Shown here piece by piece: positions 7,036 through 14,945 of a DNA stretch of 41,825 nucleotides; the stretch's first letter is position 1; each line of letters opens with the position of its first letter. A program made the position numbers and the translations under genes. Source of the DNA: a virus; the IMG/VR virus record IMGVR_UViG_3300022752_000139, positions 1-41,825 of that record; one strand, given 5' to 3'. Under the pieces are notes generated by a model, which was not told the DNA's origin, did no database searches, and saw only the letters and a list, made by a program, of their open reading frames with translations.

Positions 7036-7488
7036 ATGTCTTATGACTATGAAAAACAAAAGCTTATTAACGAAGAAAGTCTACATAATCCAAGAATCGG
7101 TGATTATTGGCAAGAGAGGTTTTGTCCTTACTTCCTTGTAGTTGATGTTAAAGATAAAGATGTAACTGTATTAAGTTGTCTAGGTGGACCTAACAGTTTT
7201 AATCGCAAGCATGAATTATATGCTAGAATTGAACTTGACAAAGATCACTGGACTTGGGACTTGTCCAAATCGATGGTTGTTGACCGTAACTGGATATTTA
7301 AGGCTGTTAAGTATGATAGCGGTGAAGGTTTTGTTGCTGATGTAATTAATAGTGAAAAGACAGTCAAAATGGCCATGGAGTGGCGTGATTGGAAACAAAA
7401 AGATATTCGCAAACAAATCATTAATCTCGAAAAGCAATTTAAAGATTTTACAGGTTGGTCAGTGTTGAAGGAAGGAGTTACCTCATGA
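7036..7488 (+). CDS. Conserved-type phage protein, function unknown
   Basis: A 150-residue soluble protein rich in charged and aromatic residues with no recognisable motif. The N-terminal part (RIGDYWQERFCPYFLVVDV...VTVLSCLG) looks like a small beta-barrel, and the C-terminal 40 residues are helical. It sits in a run of overlapping genes, with one base to the previous stop and an ATGA overlap with the next gene. Confidence 0.6.
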   Translation: MSYDYEKQKLINEESLHNPRIGDYWQERFCPYFLVVDVKDKDVTVLSCLGGPNSFNRKHELYARIELDKDHWTWDLSKSMVVDRNWIFKAVKYDSGEGFVADVINSEKTVKMAMEWRDWKQKDIRKQIINLEKQFKDFTGWSVLKEGVTS

Positions 7489-7676
7489 ATGATAATATTA
7501 AAGCAATTTTGAACAAAGCTTCATCAAGTTATCAACAGGCAGATACCAGTTGGGAAACAAAAACTAACTTTTTAAATAGGTTTGCTGAACTTATTGTCTT
7601 AGAATGTGCCAAGATTGCAGAAAATGCAGAACCTTATCAATCTAGTGATTTGATTAAACAAAAGTTTGGATTGTGA
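7485..7676 (+). CDS. Small phage protein of the FAELIVxEC family
   Basis: A 63-residue helical protein. The core RFAELIVLECAKIAE followed by a short C-terminal helix ending KQKFGL matches a common small-phage-protein family (typically MNERI...FAELIVRECA...HFGV). Copies also occur at 9352, 9561 and 30382. Function unknown. The ribosome site GAAGGAG precedes ATG 7485, which overlaps the preceding stop (ATGA); an upstream in-frame start at 7455 is disfavoured. Confidence 0.65.
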   Translation: MNDNIKAILNKASSSYQQADTSWETKTNFLNRFAELIVLECAKIAENAEPYQSSDLIKQKFGL

Positions 7677-7888
7677 ATCCATTAATTCGTGCTATTTTTT
7701 ATAAGTCAGTAACAACAACCTATGAAGTAAGACCCAATGAAGATGAAACACATATTGTAACCAAATTTGATTACGATAATTTTGCTTTATATCTTATACA
7801 AGAATCCGTTAGACACCTAAAAGAAAACAACCAATCTGAAGCGGCAAAACTTTTGGAATCATATTGGACAGAGAATCCTTATATTTGA
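7673..7888 (+). CDS. Small unknown phage protein
   Basis: A 71-residue protein from a GTG start that overlaps the previous stop (GTGA). The middle (DNFALYLIQESVRHLKENN) loosely resembles the FAELIVxEC family helix, so it may be a divergent member. Its stop lies inside the -35 region of the next promoter (TTGACA 7885-7890). Confidence 0.5.
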   Translation: MNPLIRAIFYKSVTTTYEVRPNEDETHIVTKFDYDNFALYLIQESVRHLKENNQSEAAKLLESYWTENPYI

Positions 7889-7913
7889 CAATAATTCCAT
7901 AGTAGCTTAAATT
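7885..7913 (+). promoter_or_regulatory. Sigma70-type promoter (TTGACA-17-TAAATT)
   Basis: A perfect -35 with a near-repeat extension (TTGACAATAATT), a 17-base spacer and a weaker -10, TAAATT. It overlaps the end of the upstream gene and serves the 7943 gene, which has ribosome site AAAGGAA. Confidence 0.7.
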
Positions 7914-7942
7914 GTACAGCTTAATCAATTAAAGGAATTCTT

Positions 7943-8152
7943 ATGCGAGTTGAACGTGTTGGTGGTATCGAATCTAGTCCTGCCCGTGCTTTGTTTTACG
8001 AACTGTGGCGTGAAAAGATGAGTGCAAGTGCCAGATTAACAAAATTGGTGCGTGAGGGTAGTCCTGCTGAAAAAGAATGGGAAATCCGTCGACGGAAAGT
8101 AGAACCTGCGGTACGTGTAGAGATTAGCCAAGCCGCTAAAAAGGTATCCTAA
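7943..8152 (+). CDS. Small basic protein, unknown
   Basis: A 69-residue, highly charged helical protein (many Arg, Lys, Glu) with no recognised motif. It is the only gene of its transcription unit, with its own promoter 30 bases upstream and a further promoter directly after it. This single-gene cassette layout is typical of phage early accessory genes. Confidence 0.6.
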   Translation: MRVERVGGIESSPARALFYELWREKMSASARLTKLVREGSPAEKEWEIRRRKVEPAVRVEISQAAKKVS

Positions 8153-8154
8153 AT

Positions 8155-8183
8155 TTGACAATAAATGGTCATGGGTGTACAAT
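8155..8183 (+). promoter_or_regulatory. Repeated sigma70 promoter, leader type A
   Basis: TTGACA, 17 bases, TACAAT, followed by a leader containing TATTGACAGTTA and GGAG that is nearly repeated at 9824 and 27247. It serves the 8217 gene. Confidence 0.88.
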
Positions 8184-8216
8184 AGCATTATTGACAGTTA
8201 AACAACGGAGTAGCAA

Positions 8217-8492
8217 ATGGTAACTTATGCACAAATGTCTGAAAAGCAAAAGCGTGAAGTCCGTATGTATGGATGCACTGAAGACCAAATGCGTGAGTCT
8301 GTGGAGCAAAGCCTGACGTTTCGTTTCTCAGGACCTGCTATGATGGCTGCTAGTTTGATGAGTGATTGTCAGGAAATGTTGTCTAGTGACAACGGTGGGC
8401 AGTTTGATTTGATGATTGCCGAGGATGTACGTCAAGCCCTTAATCGTGCTAAATGGATTCTGTTTAACTATGTAATGGAAAAACGGGCTTGA
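8217..8492 (+). CDS. Small unknown phage protein
   Basis: A 91-residue mostly helical protein, ribosome site ACGGAG. No recognised motif; it is Met-rich and contains two Cys. Its TGA stop lies within the TTGACA of the next promoter (8489-8494), so gene end and promoter are fused. Confidence 0.62.
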   Translation: MVTYAQMSEKQKREVRMYGCTEDQMRESVEQSLTFRFSGPAMMAASLMSDCQEMLSSDNGGQFDLMIAEDVRQALNRAKWILFNYVMEKRA

Positions 8493-8517
8493 CAATAAAT
8501 GGGCTTGGTAGTATACT
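8489..8517 (+). promoter_or_regulatory. Repeated sigma70 promoter, leader type B
   Basis: TTGACA, 17 bases, TATACT, followed by leader ATGGGTATAGTGAATAACAA then GGAG. The same promoter plus leader recurs at 8816 and 9055. The ATG right after the -10 lies upstream of the predicted transcription start and cannot start translation from this transcript. Confidence 0.9.
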
Positions 8518-8547
8518 ATGGGTATAGTGAATAACAAGGAGCTACAT

Positions 8548-8805
8548 ATGGTCTGCGAAAAAGAAGTATTAACTAAAGTTGCTAAGATTATTGATGCCGA
8601 CATGGCAAGTTTTTGTTTTGGATCACTTAGTGTGATTTGTACAAGGGCAGAAGCCAAAAAAATTCTTCGAATCCTTAGTAAAGATTACAAGGTTCAAATT
8701 AGCAAAGATGGTTCCTATGGTTTTATGTTTGACTTCGTTTGTGATGAAACTCAACCCAAACGAGATATCTTTTTAGATATCAATGGAACCGGCGGTAAGT
8801 GGTAA
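8548..8805 (+). CDS. Small unknown phage protein
   Basis: An 85-residue protein from ATG 8548, with AAGGAG nine bases upstream. It shows alternating helices and strands (LTKVAKIIDADMA, SLSVICTRAEAKKILRIL, YGFMFDF), a small alpha/beta fold, but no family I recognise. The frame runs upstream to 8518, giving an apparent N terminus MGIVNNKEL, which is promoter leader rather than protein. Confidence 0.62.
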   Translation: MVCEKEVLTKVAKIIDADMASFCFGSLSVICTRAEAKKILRILSKDYKVQISKDGSYGFMFDFVCDETQPKRDIFLDINGTGGKW

Positions 8806-8815
8806 TATTCACTGG

Positions 8816-8844
8816 TTGACAATAAATAAGTTTGGTAGTATACT
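8816..8844 (+). promoter_or_regulatory. Repeated sigma70 promoter, leader type B
   Basis: TTGACA, 17 bases, TATACT with the type B leader and GGAG. The spacer differs from the 8489 copy at only a few bases. Confidence 0.9.
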
Positions 8845-8874
8845 ATGGGTATAGTGAATAACAAGGAGTTAGAG

Positions 8875-9045
8875 ATGGAATATCTAAAACGAGCCCAACA
8901 ATACGCAGAAGCCCGCGGGGATGATAATTATTTCCGTGAAGCCTATACTGTATTGCGGGAAACTAATTCCGTAGAGGACAGTGTTTGGCGTGCGTTGGAA
9001 TACCTTTATGATGGATTTATAGCAGATTTACTACGATTTAAGTAA
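8875..9045 (+). CDS. Small acidic helical protein, unknown
   Basis: A 56-residue protein from ATG 8875, after AAGGAG. Two predicted helices with acidic and aromatic residues; no motif. The upstream in-frame ATG at 8845 belongs to the promoter leader. Confidence 0.58.
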   Translation: MEYLKRAQQYAEARGDDNYFREAYTVLRETNSVEDSVWRALEYLYDGFIADLLRFK

Positions 9046-9054
9046 CCCTACAGG

Positions 9055-9083
9055 TTGACAATAAATGGGTTTGGTAGTATACT
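9055..9083 (+). promoter_or_regulatory. Repeated sigma70 promoter, leader type B
   Basis: TTGACA, 17 bases, TATACT, nearly identical to the 8489 copy through the GGAG ribosome site. Confidence 0.9.
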
Positions 9084-9113
9084 ATGGGTATAGTGAATAA
9101 CAAGGAGTTGACA

Positions 9114-9341
9114 ATGGTTAGAGATACAGAAATCATCATACAAGGTCGTAAAGCTTTGGTTGCAAAAGAACATGTTAAGACCTTCCTTACAAAGCAAAAA
9201 TTGGTTGCTGAGGCTAGCCGCCTTAATACTATGGTTGCTGAATGTCCTGAGGTACTTAAAGATTTACATAAGACTGTAAATAAAATCATGCGTATCAACC
9301 AAAAAATGCGCCGCGAGAACATTTTCGCTAAATTTGTCTAG
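9114..9341 (+). CDS. Small basic helical protein, unknown
   Basis: A 75-residue protein from ATG 9114, after AAGGAG. It is almost entirely helical and basic, with a coiled-coil-like stretch (residues 28-66), ending in ENIFAKFV. Nucleic-acid or host-protein binding is conceivable, not shown. Confidence 0.58.
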   Translation: MVRDTEIIIQGRKALVAKEHVKTFLTKQKLVAEASRLNTMVAECPEVLKDLHKTVNKIMRINQKMRRENIFAKFV

Positions 9342-9351
9342 GATTCCTAGA

Positions 9352-9558
9352 ATGAACGAACGAATAATTGACCTATATGAACAAGCCTCTGATTTAGAAA
9401 GAGATGTAGAAACTAGTAAAAAAAGTTATAGCGACCGCGTAACACTTAGATTTGCTGAATTGTTAGTAGCAGAAACATTAAAATTGGCAACTGAAAATAT
9501 GGGCTATTCAGAATACATTCATGTTAAAAACCGTATTAAAGAACATTTCGGGGTTTAA
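9352..9558 (+). CDS. Small phage protein, MNER/FAELLV family
   Basis: A 68-residue protein from ATG 9352 (MNERIIDLY), with core RFAELLVAETLKLA and end IKEHFGV. It is the clearest member here of the family also at 7485, 9561 and 30382. The in-frame TTG at 9334 would overlap the preceding gene and breaks the family N terminus, so it is not used. Function unknown. Confidence 0.68.
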   Translation: MNERIIDLYEQASDLERDVETSKKSYSDRVTLRFAELLVAETLKLATENMGYSEYIHVKNRIKEHFGV

Positions 9559-9560
9559 GA

Positions 9561-9785
9561 TTGAACGAACGAGTTCAAGAACTTTGGCGGGCTTGTGTGC
9601 TAAAACATACCAAGGATCCTATGAACTGGCAGACGGTGGCTGATGAATTTGCCCTGTTGATTGTTCAGGAATGTCTTTTGTCATTGGAGCCTAATCTATA
9701 CAGTAAAGAAATTGACTATGAGTTTGAACAACGATTTTTTAAACGGTGCCGAGATAAAATAGTAAAACATTTCGGAGTTGAATAA
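9561..9785 (+). CDS. Small phage protein, MNER/FALLIV family
   Basis: A 74-residue protein starting at TTG 9561, chosen because translation then begins MNERVQEL like its paralogue two bases upstream. The core EFALLIVQECLLS and end IVKHFGVE match the family. The pair is probably a tandem duplication. Confidence 0.65.
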   Translation: MNERVQELWRACVLKHTKDPMNWQTVADEFALLIVQECLLSLEPNLYSKEIDYEFEQRFFKRCRDKIVKHFGVE

Positions 9786-9794
9786 CCCTTGAGG

Positions 9795-9823
9795 TTGACA
9801 ATAAATGGACTTGGTAGTATAAT
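9795..9823 (+). promoter_or_regulatory. Repeated sigma70 promoter, leader type A
   Basis: TTGACA, 17 bases, TATAAT, then the type A leader (AGCATTATTGACAGTTA) and ACGGAG before the 9857 gene. Confidence 0.92.
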
Positions 9824-9856
9824 AGCATTATTGACAGTTAGATAACGGAGCAAAAA

Positions 9857-10579
9857 ATGTACTTTCGTAAAAGCTACAATAATCTCAGTAAAGGCAAAAT
9901 CGTGCGTAATCAACGTCCAGTAATCAGCCATGTCGCTGACGATGTTTGGGCAAGTGCTTGTGCCGCCCAACGCATCAACGGTAGCTATGTCAAGTTGGTA
10001 ACATCCTGGGCTACCAACGAGGAAATCCTTCCTAATTCACTACAACAGGCAGACAAAAAAACCAACCGTCAATTGATGTATGGTTTGCTCGATGACACCT
10101 CACAAATCACCGAACAAGACCGTGAACAAGGTTTGGCTGTTCGCCAATATTACAAAGCTTTTACTTTCAAAATTCTACAAGGTAAAAAATTGTCGGAGTT
10201 TGACAGTACTGCTATGAGCATTGCAAACCGTGATGAAATCACTAGCGATTATGATATTGCTGTAATTGCCTCACTTCCAAGTTGTTACCTACGCAATGTG
10301 GAACGTGATAACCTTGATCGTAAAATGTCAAGTGCTAATGGTGGGTTGATTGGTAAAGTTGGAGACAAAGTAAAAGCTACGCTTGAAATTGTCAAAGTCA
10401 CATTTAGTCAACAATACAATTGCTACTTTATTTCAGGTCTTACGGATAAGAACCAAGCAGTATTTTTTGCGTACAATCGTGAGGGTGTTAAGGTAGGTGA
10501 CACTATCAATGTACAAGGTACAGTAAAAGCACACCGTGATGGTACTACAACCCAACTTAATCGTGTAAAGGTAATCTAA
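9857..10579 (+). CDS. Protein with C-terminal OB-fold-like domain
   Basis: A 240-residue protein. Residues about 165-240 (GKVGDKVKATLEIV, QYNCYFISGLTDKNQAVFF, VGDTINVQGTVKAHRDGTT) form the five-strand pattern of an OB-fold domain that recurs in phage proteins and may bind single-stranded nucleic acid. The N-terminal 160 residues are unassigned and mostly helical. It has the strongest promoter of the repeated set (perfect hexamers), implying high early expression. Confidence 0.6.
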   Translation: MYFRKSYNNLSKGKIVRNQRPVISHVADDVWASACAAQRINGSYVKLVTSWATNEEILPNSLQQADKKTNRQLMYGLLDDTSQITEQDREQGLAVRQYYKAFTFKILQGKKLSEFDSTAMSIANRDEITSDYDIAVIASLPSCYLRNVERDNLDRKMSSANGGLIGKVGDKVKATLEIVKVTFSQQYNCYFISGLTDKNQAVFFAYNREGVKVGDTINVQGTVKAHRDGTTTQLNRVKVI

Positions 10580-10779
10580 TGGAACTTCAACTTCAAAACG
10601 CTGACCAGCATAGAATCGCAGACCTATTGTGGAATGCTAAAGATCAAAAAGAGGTCAAGGTGATCTTACGATTGTTTGGACATGACGCACAAGTGGTTTA
10701 CAACATGATGATGGCGGCATATTTTGACCAAATCGATGATACTGATTTAGCAGAATCACTATTAAATAGTATTAAATGA
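10579..10779 (+). CDS. Small conserved phage protein
   Basis: A 66-residue acidic helical protein. The pattern ADLLWNAKDQKEVKVILRLFGHDAQVV...D-TDLAE matches a small protein frequent in large tailed phages, without known function. TAATG overlap with the preceding gene suggests coupled translation. Confidence 0.6.
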   Translation: MELQLQNADQHRIADLLWNAKDQKEVKVILRLFGHDAQVVYNMMMAAYFDQIDDTDLAESLLNSIK

Positions 10780-10991
10780 AAATTCAACCTAAATATACAC
10801 TGATACCAAATGAATATGCTGTATTCCCCATTGATGCTTGGAGTAGGAAACACATACGCAACTTATGTGATAATCTTTGCGTTAAGTATGTAGAAATATC
10901 TACCACAATGAACGCTCCTGCTTTTCAATTTACTCAACAAGACTATAAAAATGTTACAGCATTTCTAAAGGATTATACAGTTAATGAGTAA
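10776..10991 (+). CDS. Small unknown protein
   Basis: A 71-residue protein on an ATGA overlap with the previous gene. Strand-helix pattern, no motif recognised. It is part of the 9857-11404 overlapping operon. Confidence 0.55.
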   Translation: MKIQPKYTLIPNEYAVFPIDAWSRKHIRNLCDNLCVKYVEISTTMNAPAFQFTQQDYKNVTAFLKDYTVNE

Positions 10992-11190
10992 CTTGGATAA
11001 AATTCTCAGTGATTCAATCAAAGGTATAGATAGTGCTTATAAAGACATGGCAGTATGTCGTAGTATTGCCAAACACATAATAAAAGATTTGGATAACGAG
11101 TTAAGCAAACCCAAATGGGTTGGTGATGATGAGGGTTGGAATAAGGCTATTGAAGCAGTTAAAAAAGAAATCAAACAAAGGTATGTATAG
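10984..11190 (+). CDS. Small helical protein, unknown
   Basis: A 68-residue protein predicted all-helical, overlapping the upstream gene by eight bases and the next gene by eight. No motif recognised. Confidence 0.55.
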   Translation: MSNLDKILSDSIKGIDSAYKDMAVCRSIAKHIIKDLDNELSKPKWVGDDEGWNKAIEAVKKEIKQRYV

Positions 11191-11404
11191 GCAAGTGTCC
11201 AATTTAAGCAATACAGTAATAATAAAGGATGTAAAACCGACAGATGCATTGGACTACAAATATGAACTTACCTCAAACGGATATGAATTGAATAAAGATT
11301 TTTCTTGGTATTGGAGAGCACCTAGTATACATGGAATAGGATCAGTTGAATTTTATTTTTCTGATCCAAAGCTTGCAACTTTTTTTAGAATAAAATGGTC
11401 ATGA
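11183..11404 (+). CDS. Small phage protein, aromatic C-terminal family
   Basis: A 73-residue protein from ATG 11183, after AAAGG. The end VEFYFSDPKLATFFRIKWS resembles a family of short phage proteins finishing in a strand plus a short helix and FxLRWG; relatives here are 29605-29814 and more loosely 33754-33951. The frame is open to 11120, but that overlaps the upstream gene fully. Function unknown. Confidence 0.58.
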   Translation: MYRQVSNLSNTVIIKDVKPTDALDYKYELTSNGYELNKDFSWYWRAPSIHGIGSVEFYFSDPKLATFFRIKWS

Positions 11405-11413
11405 GAGGAATAT

Positions 11414-11545
11414 ATGTATAATTTCATTGCTGGTACATTTTTTGGTATTGTTATAGCAACGATTGGTTTTAGTGGTGTTGCCAAATTGCTTGACAATAGC
11501 GTAGATGTAGTTAAAAGTACTGTACAAGAACAAGCAAATAAGTGA
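11414..11545 (+). CDS. Small single-pass membrane protein
   Basis: A 43-residue protein beginning MYNFIAGTFFGIVIATIGFS. One transmembrane helix covers residues 4-24, followed by a short amphipathic helix (GVAKLLDNSVDVVKS). The ribosome site GAGAGGAA precedes the ATG. Similar tiny membrane proteins are common in marine and freshwater phages, role unknown. Confidence 0.65.
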   Translation: MYNFIAGTFFGIVIATIGFSGVAKLLDNSVDVVKSTVQEQANK

Positions 11546-11583
11546 CAGGTTTTTATAGTAAACGAAAGTCTAAGGAGTTAGAT

Positions 11584-11949
11584 ATGGGTCTTGATCAATA
11601 CGCTTATATCGCAAACAAAGCCAACACTGAATGGAATGACGATTGCCGTCAGGATGTGGCATACTGGCGCAAGCATCCTAATCTACAAGGTTGGATGGAG
11701 AAACTTGCAGAACAAAAGGGTCTACATTATGACGTATTTAACGGCGTAGAACTTGAGCTTACTTGGGAAGATGTAGACAATCTAGAATCGGACATAAGAT
11801 CAGGTGTATTGTCTATAATGGATACTAAAGGTTTCTTTTTTGGCAATCCTAGTGACGATTACTACCTTGAACAAGACCTACAATTTTGTGTAAATGCAAA
11901 AGCAGAATTGTTTTTAGGTAGAAAAGTATTTTATAATTCAAGTTGGTGA
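11584..11949 (+). CDS. MGLDQYAY-type phage protein
   Basis: A 121-residue protein of a widespread phage family recognised by the N terminus MGLDQYAY, then AYWRKHPNLQGWMEKL and FFFG...YYLEQDLQF. Family members are sometimes labelled phosphoglycerate kinase in databases, which the sequence does not support. Function unknown. Start is ATG 11584 (AAGGAG upstream); the GTG at 11542 is rejected because the family begins MGLD. Confidence 0.72.
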   Translation: MGLDQYAYIANKANTEWNDDCRQDVAYWRKHPNLQGWMEKLAEQKGLHYDVFNGVELELTWEDVDNLESDIRSGVLSIMDTKGFFFGNPSDDYYLEQDLQFCVNAKAELFLGRKVFYNSSW

Positions 11950-11951
11950 AT

Positions 11952-12377
11952 ATGTTTAACAAATTAAAAGAAATATTACAAAGTGAGGGCTGGTATGTAG
12001 GTTGGGCATTACCTTGTTGTCAAACATGTGCTTGGGAAGAACTACCTCTTTTTCATGAAGATGGACCGTTTGAAGGTAAGGAAATTGAAATACATAAAGT
12101 ATTGTTTAGTCATGAACAGGATTGCCAATTGGATGTATACTTTGATGAAATCAAAGAGGAGTATATTTTACCTGACGGCTACACAAAGGATGACTATAGT
12201 ACCTTCCCACATTATCGCCCACATGAAACAAATGGATCATTGTTTTGTTTTGCAGGAGATGATGAAGGTGTAAAAAACCTTATTGAAGTACTACCATTGA
12301 TTGAAAAATCAGGATGTAAAATAGTTTGGAATCAAACAGGAAATATGAGACCATATATAAGTTGGGGAAAAGAATGA
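11952..12377 (+). CDS. Cys-pair protein, DUF6891-like
   Basis: A 141-residue protein from ATG 11952. It contains GWALPCCQTCAWEE (about 17-30) and later FCFAGDDEGV, a pattern like the DUF6891 group of unknown function. The three clustered Cys may bind a metal. ATGA overlap with the next gene. A TTG at 11943 is an alternative start but overlaps the upstream stop region. Confidence 0.55.
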   Translation: MFNKLKEILQSEGWYVGWALPCCQTCAWEELPLFHEDGPFEGKEIEIHKVLFSHEQDCQLDVYFDEIKEEYILPDGYTKDDYSTFPHYRPHETNGSLFCFAGDDEGVKNLIEVLPLIEKSGCKIVWNQTGNMRPYISWGKE

Positions 12378-12715
12378 GCGGTTATGCATTGATTCGTAGG
12401 ATAAGAATTTTAGAGGAAAAATGTGATGAGCTTGGATTTCGTATGTGCCAATCACGAGACTTTCATAATGAGTTTGGCGATACTTTAGCTATCAAACCAA
12501 AAGACGAGTGTTTACCAGTCTATAGCCGTGATGCTGAGTTATTCGTAGGGACAATAGGTGACTTAGAAAGGTTTATTCAAGGCATTGAATGGGCTAGAAA
12601 ATACGATACAATGGTATTTGGTAGGTCACAGGACGACAAACGGGCACGTAAGGAACAAGACTTTAAAAATAAACAATTGGTCAATATCCTTAAGGGTGAA
12701 AAGGTTGACAATTAA
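12374..12715 (+). CDS. Conserved phage protein, function unknown
   Basis: A 113-residue protein from ATG 12374 on an ATGA overlap. The segment AELFVGTIGDLERFIQGIEWARKYD followed by a charged coiled-coil helix matches a common phage hypothetical family. The last codons (GTT GAC AAT TAA) read through the -35 box of the ligase promoter. Confidence 0.65.
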   Translation: MSGYALIRRIRILEEKCDELGFRMCQSRDFHNEFGDTLAIKPKDECLPVYSRDAELFVGTIGDLERFIQGIEWARKYDTMVFGRSQDDKRARKEQDFKNKQLVNILKGEKVDN

Positions 12716-12733
12716 TCCTAATTTAGCTATAAT
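12705..12733 (+). promoter_or_regulatory. Sigma70-type promoter of DNA ligase
   Basis: TTGACA, 17 bases, TATAAT, both perfect. The -35 with its extension reads TTGACAATTAAT, one base from the repeated TTGACAATAAAT. It lies in the end of the upstream gene. Confidence 0.92.
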
Positions 12734-12758
12734 CTAGTTTTACGCTAAGGAATTAACT

Positions 12759-14093
12759 ATGTCTGCTAGTTGGATCGCTAAACTTAACGAAAGTGATAGT
12801 CGTTTACACAAGGAAGATGTACTTAAACAAGCCAAGGAAGCTATGACATTAGGTAGTGTCAATGCTATCAACTTTTTACAATTGCTAAAGATTTGCTATA
12901 ACCCCTACGTTACCTTCGGTGTAAAACAAGTACCTGATACAGTTGGAATTGTAGATGCAGAAAATCCTTGGAGTGATTTTCTTGAATTACTAGGTTACCT
13001 TGCAGTGAGAGAGTTAACTGGTAATACAGCCCGTGATGCAATTCAGGATATGAGTGAACGGTTTGATAGTGTTGAATGGAATAACTTTTGTGCTCCAGTC
13101 ATTCGCCGTGATATGAGAGCAGGTATTAGTGATAAAACAATCAATAAAATCTTTAAGGATACTGAGTACGAAATCCCTGTGTTTGGTTGTCAACTAGCAA
13201 CCAATAGTGAGGGTCGTCCTGAAATGAAGGGCACTAAGCGACTAGAGCCAAAACTAGATGGAGTGCGAGTATTGCTTAAAGTTGTAAATATGGGTGATAC
13301 TATTGTAACTGATTGCTATAGCCGTAATGGTAAGGTGTTTGATAACTTTAAGCACATTGAAAAACAAATTAAGGACAATTTTAACAAAATTATAAGACAA
13401 GCTGGTACTAGTAACCTAAGCATGGGTTTTATGTTAGATGGTGAAGTTATTGGTAATAGTTTTCAGGAGTTGATGCGTCAAGCACGCCGTAAGGAAAATG
13501 TTGATAACGATGACAGTGTATTTCATATTTTTGATATTATTCCTATTGAGGATTTTCGTCGTGGGCATTGGAATACACAATTGAGCAAACGTATTAAAAT
13601 CCTTGAAAGCATCCGAAGTGTTGTAGAGACTATGCCTAATGTTGAATTACTACCGCATATTATGGTAGACTTAGACACGGCCGCTGGGCGTGATCAACTT
13701 GAACGTTATGCTAAAGATCAGGTCAATGCAGGCTTTGAGGGCATTATGATTAAGGATGTTAATGCACCATACGAATGTAAGCGTAATACATTTTGGATGA
13801 AATGGAAACCTACCATTACAGTAGATTTGGAGGTGGTCGGTGTTGAAGAAGGTACGGGAAGAAATATTGGACGCCTGGGAGCATTGGTTTGCTTTGGAAT
13901 TGACGACGGAAAAGAAATTTCAGTCAATGTGGGTAGTGGTTTTAGTGACGTTGATAGAGATGAGCTATACGCTAATCGCAATTTGGTCATTGGTCGTACT
14001 GTTGAAATCTTATGTGATGTAATTACACAAAACCAAGATGGTAGTTACAGTTTGCGTTTCCCTAGATTTGTGAGGTTCCGTGATGATAAGTAA
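12759..14093 (+). CDS. lig: ATP-dependent DNA ligase
   Basis: A 444-residue ligase that seals nicks in duplex DNA through a lysine-AMP intermediate. Motif I is EPKLDGVR with nucleophile Lys165; motif III is SRNGKVF (188-194); motif IV is MLDGEV; motif V is GFEGIMIKD; and motif Va is WMKWKP. An OB-fold-like C-terminal part follows (VDLEVVGVEEG...). Residues 1-140 form the helical N-terminal domain. Size and layout match T4-like gp30 ligases. It is driven by a consensus sigma70 promoter with ribosome site AAGGAA, fitting early replication or repair use. Confidence 0.92.
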   Translation: MSASWIAKLNESDSRLHKEDVLKQAKEAMTLGSVNAINFLQLLKICYNPYVTFGVKQVPDTVGIVDAENPWSDFLELLGYLAVRELTGNTARDAIQDMSERFDSVEWNNFCAPVIRRDMRAGISDKTINKIFKDTEYEIPVFGCQLATNSEGRPEMKGTKRLEPKLDGVRVLLKVVNMGDTIVTDCYSRNGKVFDNFKHIEKQIKDNFNKIIRQAGTSNLSMGFMLDGEVIGNSFQELMRQARRKENVDNDDSVFHIFDIIPIEDFRRGHWNTQLSKRIKILESIRSVVETMPNVELLPHIMVDLDTAAGRDQLERYAKDQVNAGFEGIMIKDVNAPYECKRNTFWMKWKPTITVDLEVVGVEEGTGRNIGRLGALVCFGIDDGKEISVNVGSGFSDVDRDELYANRNLVIGRTVEILCDVITQNQDGSYSLRFPRFVRFRDDK

Positions 14094-14391
14094 GTATAGA
14101 CCAATGGATGTTCAAAAAGTTTTTAGATTAAAGCATTATGTGCGATATGGATTCTTACCAAAGAGTTATAACTGGAAACCATATCAACAATACGTTTTAG
14201 ATAAGCAAATAAATCCAAACAGTGCAATAATAAAAGCATTTATAGTATTGCATTATCTTGCTATGCATTCGCCCGAAAAGGTTCAAGTCAGGTATAAAAG
14301 AGCATATAATCGTTTTTACAAAATACACTTTGGCTCAGATAAAGCTAATATGAAATATTTAAACAAATACAGTTGCCATTTGTGGCTATAG
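14083..14391 (+). CDS. Small basic protein, unknown
   Basis: A 102-residue very basic protein rich in Tyr and Lys, starting within the ligase end (11-base overlap). No motif recognised. GAGG upstream of ATG 14083 supports this start over GTG 14080. Confidence 0.58.
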   Translation: MISKYRPMDVQKVFRLKHYVRYGFLPKSYNWKPYQQYVLDKQINPNSAIIKAFIVLHYLAMHSPEKVQVRYKRAYNRFYKIHFGSDKANMKYLNKYSCHLWL

Positions 14392-14401
14392 GAGATAAGT
14401 T

Positions 14402-14926
14402 ATGGTTATGGTTGTAAAAAGTGAGTGGCATCAAGTCGAAAAGAGAGATGGTATTGATATTACGCTGGAAATTCTTGAAGAAATTTATCCTCATAGTGAT
14501 GAAGATGAATTACAATCTATGTTAGATGGTTTGGTTTCTGGTGACACTGATATTGATGAAGTTATAAATGATGCATGGGAAAATGATGTTGAATTAGATT
14601 GGCAATATCTTAATCAAGACGATTGGTGGACCGATCGTAAAGGTGGTTACGAAGTAACCTATAAAGTTCAAGATTGGCAATACCGTGAAGAATTTCAATT
14701 TCCTAAAACACATAAATGCACAAAGTGTCGTTGGACAGGTACTAGATGGGAAACTCTTACACTTCATTTAAATATAGATGGTTCTATACATGAAGAAGAT
14801 GATTTAGAATTTAATTTAACAAAGGATGTTTGTCCTATGTGTGATAGTGACTTAGAACTTACGGAAGTTGGTAAAGAACATGAAGAAGAACAAAAACAAG
14901 TTGAAAAAGAACTAGACGAGATTTAA
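14402..14926 (+). CDS. Acidic protein with zinc ribbon
   Basis: A 174-residue acidic protein. CTKC (about 104-107) and CPMC (about 142-145) make a probable four-Cys zinc ribbon in the C-terminal half. The N-terminal 50 residues form short acidic helices, perhaps UBA/CUE-like in pattern (ILEEIYPHSDEDELQSMLDGL), and the end is a charged helix. Ribosome site GGAGA. Function unknown. Confidence 0.6.
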   Translation: MVMVVKSEWHQVEKRDGIDITLEILEEIYPHSDEDELQSMLDGLVSGDTDIDEVINDAWENDVELDWQYLNQDDWWTDRKGGYEVTYKVQDWQYREEFQFPKTHKCTKCRWTGTRWETLTLHLNIDGSIHEEDDLEFNLTKDVCPMCDSDLELTEVGKEHEEEQKQVEKELDEI

Positions 14927-14945
14927 TAGATAAAAAGGAAAATTT

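Noticed and set aside
11584-11949. Phosphoglycerate kinase annotation
   Set aside because: 121 residues with no kinase motif; the label in related entries appears to be an error carried by similarity.
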